A program made the translations under genes and the position numbers. DNA of 64,000 bases from Thiohalocapsa sp. PB-PSB1 (lineage in GTDB: Bacteria > Pseudomonadota > Gammaproteobacteria > Chromatiales > Chromatiaceae). The stretch is taken from assembly GCA_016745215.1 (NCBI GenBank), contig CP050890.1:1364001-1428000 (forward strand). The letters run 5' to 3'. The first letter of the stretch is position 1. Every line of letters begins with the position of its first letter. Shown here one piece after another: positions 62,601 to 64,000 of this stretch. The notes beneath the pieces are model-generated. The model was not told the DNA's origin. It was given only the letters and a program-made list of their open reading frames with translations, and did not search any database.

Positions 62601-64000
62601 CCTTGGATCCAGCCGCTATTATCGACGGGCTGGATATCCTTCTGAGCACGCTTCAGGCCGGATACTACGATGCCTCCGTGCCGGTATTGGGTCGTATGGG
62701 GGGCGACGGCAGTGGAACCGATTCTGGGAATTCCGACCAATCCCACGTACCTTCCTTCGCCGATGACTTGTTAGCGGTTATCGAGAGTGAGATTACGGGC
62801 GCCCCTCAACTTAGCCTTTATGGTTTGATTGAAACCTTCAGGAAATCCATCGAAACGCTTTTTGGCGAGGCCGGTATTCCGATGACAGTACCGGTGCTGG
62901 ATACCGAAAAAGTCGCGTTCAGATTAGGCTTTACCTCGGGATTCGAGTTTGTCGACACAAACTTTGAAAGTGATCTGGGTATGCCTGGGTTCGGAGAAGT
63001 TGCCGGCGAGTTTCGAGCGGGCATGCGGGTGTCGCTGAATGCGGTGTTCGGCATCAAGTTTCGCTCCTACGTCGAAGAAGCGGGTAGCTACAAGTGGAAG
63101 CCCAAACCCTTCGTCGTGACGGATAGCGCGGCCTTGGCGGTGCTGGCTTCAGGCCCCGAGTCAGACCCGGTCGACCTCTATCCGGTGACCACCTTCGAAG
63201 GCGCGGCTATATGGCCAACGGGATTGACTTTTGATTTGGATGAGCCGCCTGGTGCCTTGGCCTATCCCGCACCGGACAATGAAATTGATCTCAATTACGT
63301 GGTTGAGGGAATTGATGTCCGCTGGGAGATTCCGGAAGATAATTTCTTCAATGAAATCCACGGTTACGTTGGCTACGGTGATGAGGACAAAGAAGTCCGG
63401 TTCATTACCATTTCTATCGAACAACCGGGTGGAATCGGTGCGGCCAGCAGCGATGTGATGACACATATTGCGGCAAGGGCTGATCCCGAAGAACTTTTAA
63501 GTATGCCAGGCAAGGGAAACAGTGAAAAAGCGAAGGCAGTAAGGGCTGTATTGGAGAGTATACTGGGTCAGGAGATGGATTTTGACAACCGAAAAATCGG
63601 CTCCAGTATCTATGGTGGCTCACAGGGCGGTGGTCATACACTGGATGTGACTTTTAAAGTGACCATACAGAAGAAGACCGATGCAACCCCGTTTTCTCTG
63701 AGTCGACAAACCTTTGAGGCCGATGTATACATCGTCTCCGCAACACCGGATAAAGAGATAGAACCCTGGCTGGCGCTGGGTGATACAGGAGGTAATTGGA
63801 CGATGCTAAGAGCCGGTCAATCCATGCAAAATCCGGATAGCAATGCGCTCGTAATTGATTGCGTGAGAAGCGGGCAATACCGCTGTAAGCCAAAGAATCA
63901 GGTGACGGTGAAGACCAACGAGGGCGGAGCAGGCAAGTCCTTTCCGCCGACCAGGGAATTGTCCACCGTATTCGATGGCAAGAAGAAAGTATCCTACCCG
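50699..64000 (+). CDS. Giant exported adhesin-like protein (at least 4434 codons, runs off the window)
   Basis: One frame is open from ATG 50699 to the window end. A signal or anchor is at residues 8-28. Residues about 60-430 form a glycine-rich beta-helix region with Pmp-like GGAIFVNQG and SYFDGNRAIGG motifs (near 182, again near 374). Calx-beta segments (DEIIEGQEKFTVQLLSG type) occur from about 480 and repeatedly to about 3400. A PA14-like part lies near 1306-1390 (APESGYYRFALSSDGDSELR). A LamG domain is at about 2170-2310 (WVHVAYTVDGGNHALYVNGN). Five FG-GAP/VCBS calcium motifs lie at about 2420-2680 (VADFDGNGVPDL, GDVDGDGYPDL, VDLDGDGRAEL, ADLDRDGDPDA, ADLDGDGRVDL). VCBS-like strands (GTLTLDASGDYEYRI) appear near 3850. 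Such proteins bind calcium and act in adhesion or biofilm. No transporter gene is in view. Composition is lower in GC than the envelope block. Confidence 0.9.
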   Translation, partial: MQRQSLSKSGLVFTALIFLIVLIAVDVMRENPSGTTGLIQPVSAQTQADEGSPTARGIDESLKTSGYIAVDSSADKSDVEDAINQALANDRPTVVDLRALNGRSISISHSSLMGGALSGVQDNVWIVGDPANGVTFRGSDQQILSINSDDDGTLSLFGLKFEDGYAKGQDGSDGGGGGLGAGGAIFVNQGQVIIEQSYFDGNRAIGGSSSGQAGHGGHEGANYTGHRGGSGGRFNHSASYSPFDPGSGGSDQSNSESDGHPGKAGEWGSGGGGGGGGSAPHHSRSSGKSGDHGGNGGSGGTGGWGAGGGGGGGAGGDDDDPGDGDPGRYGDGGSAGALGGAGGGGGGWSNTDNNTIDHASGWSGGGGGGGAGLGGAIFVRLAANVAIVNTDFTGGNSAKAGSGGTASKSAGHGSETISAKGKDGSAKGGNFFYESYYHSEGDVREPETANGNRTDVNIGTNGFEPSSWPTLNLQLVNLAGKPIDRVFEGERAYLKITSDQVLDSNDRIFFYLDPVNTTATRGVNPDNVGQNKGTDFAWPDQLYYSLPGKGSKELFISVPSSDVNHPGEDSGIVTYIDEIIEGQEKFTVQLLSGNGYRLGDNYSQTVIIEDANYQAKVLLGDSKLVINDAADALGGEPDPAVEIDVGDLEALGYVTIQLERATDAFDAGWSTSGGTKIPDQYYSSGKTIDTKVYGQLFNGAPGAGIAVHYTITRAADHGVEYFSSRYNYNQPEKYTDGIDDDDVYHAVVVPISDAADNDEQALSPPGQARIYFSALPDAVQKDPGDYTLTLENFTDKSCDKGDTNQLCGGNTPADTYQFYQVRDGENTATITLNDSGEFPEKLVVVDTLSEEEVDVVGSGGNALVPDENGEIHFRVKLNSQPQAAVTVNISGGGGTPLVTALNFDATDWFRYQDVLNLAVPGDGVIKVTSGGSYGDELSLALADRYGKLKIHEGHIPDLTQRSVSLKATPVMDPYPEASPEEPGFILVLGQALPRDISLNYVLDSSDSVADCADTPQSLTIPAYSQTLRVAYPYEDDASASGNRDALLAICSDSVPVGVELINDGNAQFEIVDDDRATIKIKQNLPSAPIPGDMTNFVSEIEVLGFDANQVPIVQSGDPRVGEVILASVEDGVNVQTEVHGLLLETAAADGLTDTPLIQFPGLSEEAQTVISGFNLSGLGESRYYRYRGLLSLPAGSGLGKAVEFALAATAGDAELWINPAGSNSQNAGLLIKPGTTEREEVAEPPSPAIPPYLLTLSEGQFYFIEALFEGAEGNDGLGSLQVQWDLGAGMVDIPLESLTPWPIDKGFVVESWNNNEGDLDTSSIDDFVNSAAYARAPDDTRVLTSALHLSDDSGEASARRVSTMLVAPESGYYRFALSSDGDSELRIVEGNSLNQRLAWIDGDEVYGEVIPSYRKHPGFEYTDVDMTLIRYESSGADQSWELQYSDNVEGTLPWGYSGKINLFTDSTFIPQVCDQYRFISTNVVGSAGVDDPQPTNTLRLQNVPTIDDARCSGTPPGGVYPSPPYDGTKIQFYFQDQAGGDVSYDPDSFMLDGNDLRLHYPEDQQWNWQDKTANCGDDTAAGCSRPRSEPIYLEAGKQYLLQTLQVNTRQTSHLSVAWQPPSRDSLELLTADNLSFPHINLPLRLEVQEALAPIDPAATPMMLDDSVIPLFGRKYRVVSATMKASGTTAEGVDTGSGDLTTNALTFSSGFMGKITGQDVTLTYDPELETQNAATVELSPLNISADIADMVLTVEEEAVLSVSLDAPPAGGSATVTLTPTGANADFIDFVSGNTLDFTDGDPETDSTHWSKPQTVTVKAVEVAYQSGSDSYDPLASTVEISAEASGYETDGISIVTFPQKLKSNTLYVVRPNGLEVSTIAFADEPSETGIQVLQLHDDGVPVEVDGWSWQDEAGDLVGSVDGTEVIRVSPYADGSFVGPIVAVAEPLPLFASVEVSKDFFTQVMPWKTSYQIRGFDLVANGEDKAAVTITVRNGRPSIVLRNALGEELVTAETPNVVAYTPSGAANEILGRIDEPMVTEFGVLRIEDKGSDTYAWSYEPNPRVQPGTQDFVIKTEEDNSLPLSVSLTNYNTQPRLITAQMALADLDASAVSVAAPASIGEDGGSVDITFSRTDDSDDLEVFYHIDTFNRADPGNRGLSLSTITSPPGLDQARSLEIEGGLPLNTSDETLTVEMVIRATEFDGHQGLLMGRVDGSKKNLLRLIDRELAAQGGALTYTFPTSIGLDQWVHVAYTVDGGNHALYVNGNKVAADTTSEPFPTHLLAIGRDNGGYFAKGIIDDVRVWSHIRSDNEIRDAHASALAINEADIEGRLIGYWDFNDLNVDNRVDSTTVVALTDESNAVIDVSDPAISAALWFARGQATWDDQADGTGDFTLSNTTSTLSTQQRNIMGGAIDAHRPTFAVADFDGNGVPDLVTLEDSGSLRLLHNKGANKSRQLDFSESRLRQKLPERLSPRKLSMAAGDVDGDGYPDLIFASREGEFFLMSNRGDGNGFTKARRLKSEAASSAASARVSPVLVDLDGDGRAELVTINEMGVVRHHRLDGDNLRALEKPLLPALPQSDKGYFVTFADLDRDGDPDAIVDYLDIQPGQPVGGQRFYENYGDAQTPFFVHAPRSRIAYRLRDLDRMARYGDLALRHVYDRVGFYQLADLDGDGRVDLLQSDVKGQVHARTFDSGNSIVIPAGSLDATVTVSVNDDDLVESLESLQLRIIEGNIATSGYRASAGADRVVVEIQDNDTSGLVITDSLGASVATLSEFELSETTGIAEMFNIRLRSEPAGDVIVRVASSNPAHALVALQDTPTGYREQHTLVFTGDNWSTDRPVYFKAVDEAIADDGQSVYFGIATHSDDPEYMGQVFGLSADTIGNDDVAGVRIGMDKLPSAAVVPNAIYTDEGEINTMKVALSSQPSRPVTLRLVPRDDELTFFPQRRLLSQVHIKGTSRSVEVKEVLPPGSGDCQVAGGDTDNGTLSQGVYGSLCWQADGFYTYRQDLAVTVPAVGAKESFAFIVDNGYAKRSTEALTIRLPGFLSGDARSGGAKKASTRAAGDPFIRSGSILANGSHLAGQVMELRFTPGDWDVERTVAVAAVDDDKVEYTHESLIDILFSNPDLGVYGDFGVLEWKPDGSLRYTLSASSSLEVGVHQERRFYFTQSDDADNNHTLDLSITLVDDDDDELTDPSITVAASVDGADAVALMTDTTAVSGVHRFTGDLDLVGANSLTGMDLAELDAAYMAAQVGLLQNPIAVSIQDDDLPVVRAGIDLQGDEVSHPGYFTLSVSDPVGLPGGLPVSYQLFGTSTDDPRVTTELSDPPAGGQDPGPDFQITEVLKTGKLFIPYGQTRVSFPIFPVDDPTPEESLAMRYEQVLVKVLADDNGMYLLDQRRPEYQEAAVRIIDNEKVGLRVVMPANGLLVDEGHYNSFKIGLKSQPQGNISIDFFNDHILSNHLFDGSFIQVGSENQGTGEFDSNVLFGPHNWNQWQKVTVRAFDNMVMNRDSLEPRYGDIYYTVTSPEMPYCSTDVTQCTPFYNTEKGALNLTLPDSGETEPKTLDTVVKTVNGSPVSDSNKVFPGNYGQLTLTKAADAFKGDFTYQRQPSMAADSELIDAILQAGIGRVKDVFAYELKDGTSQRLAVEIQALNRVTLEDTAKGSVTKIGKYGRLQLEGSGNYTYTIDPGALSSLPTNEAWKVQDTFLYVLNTPETNAGEAIDTYYTFTIAVIQEYSGGAYVKRAYVEGTEPGDPANPENNTCDLVTGTTCSGNVLRNELGSPTGEGQPELVISQVGISQLTPVVTSMYLQDSGGADLLVGSNRILTNPLYTTNHLNTVPDLLSVSTDTAIEGNHGTLTLDASGDYEYRIPLAALRDGLAAGQERKLYDRFEYHLNNEDESYVEIVSVYDYDTRTASIMADGIALDTSYDDTSGAEAFYASGDLSPLSGDGSNSYTVTHSGLSHPSVQVLDTPLDPAAIIDGLDILLSTLQAGYYDASVPVLGRMGGDGSGTDSGNSDQSHVPSFADDLLAVIESEITGAPQLSLYGLIETFRKSIETLFGEAGIPMTVPVLDTEKVAFRLGFTSGFEFVDTNFESDLGMPGFGEVAGEFRAGMRVSLNAVFGIKFRSYVEEAGSYKWKPKPFVVTDSAALAVLASGPESDPVDLYPVTTFEGAAIWPTGLTFDLDEPPGALAYPAPDNEIDLNYVVEGIDVRWEIPEDNFFNEIHGYVGYGDEDKEVRFITISIEQPGGIGAASSDVMTHIAARADPEELLSMPGKGNSEKAKAVRAVLESILGQEMDFDNRKIGSSIYGGSQGGGHTLDVTFKVTIQKKTDATPFSLSRQTFEADVYIVSATPDKEIEPWLALGDTGGNWTMLRAGQSMQNPDSNALVIDCVRSGQYRCKPKNQVTVKTNEGGAGKSFPPTRELSTVFDGKKKVSYP

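Overview
The window looks like chromosomal DNA of a purple-sulfur-type gammaproteobacterium (order Chromatiales). This is inferred from the GC-rich codon use up to about 39 kb, long near-identical TPR and WD40 arrays, an AaeAB-like efflux cluster, and dense REP-like and CGCAGAGACGCAGAG-type repeats with REP-associated transposase (RAYT) remnants. Genus cannot be settled from the sequence alone. No rRNA, tRNA or CRISPR array was seen.

Region 1 (0-12 kb) is dominated by two repeat-built proteins. A membrane-anchored TPR protein has 17 copies of a 48-residue unit. A 1741-residue NLR/STAND-like protein runs winged-helix-like region, nucleoside-phosphorylase-like domain, NACHT NTPase, pentapeptide repeats, then 14 WD40 repeats. 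Both arrays are almost identical from unit to unit and vary at a few fixed columns, as expected of a recognition surface kept in flux. Between them lie a DEDDh exonuclease and a coiled-coil protein, plus short tandem repeats. Behind the NLR-like gene is a satellite-like array of a 171-bp dispersed repeat in A-B-A-B-A order, followed by an AT-richer patch with three perfect DnaA boxes.

Region 2 (12-27 kb) is accessory DNA: an AraC-type regulator, remnants of DUF3604, DUF262 and amidohydrolase genes, one intact Phd/ParE-type toxin-antitoxin pair and two decayed ones, a broken ISAzo13-type transposase, an AAA ATPase/DUF4276 pair that may be a defence module, RAYT remnants, and two dispersed repeat families. 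One of these is a TA-flanked MITE whose length changes in 6-bp steps. The other is a decayed four-helix-bundle gene cassette.

Region 3 (27-39 kb) is ordinary, intact and co-directional, and codes for envelope functions: a Na+/H+ antiporter, a FUSC/DUF1656/HlyD efflux system, a lipoprotein alpha/beta hydrolase, a lipoprotein made of 18 decapeptide repeats with a C-terminal membrane segment, a DUF481 outer-membrane protein and a large MscS-type channel.

Region 4 (39-50.6 kb) is again mobile-element rich and partly lower in GC: an exported TenA-like protein, a choice-of-anchor-I protein, intact IS5 and IS110 transposases, broken IS66 transposase and D12 methyltransferase genes, two fragments of one DUF4351 gene, and two copies of a 175-bp MITE with perfect 9-bp target duplications.

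Region 5 (50.7-64 kb) is a single open frame of at least 4434 codons that runs off the window. It encodes a giant exported adhesin-like protein with glycine-rich beta-helix, Calx-beta, PA14-like, LamG, FG-GAP and VCBS-like segments. Its composition is visibly less GC-rich than region 3, which suggests acquisition.
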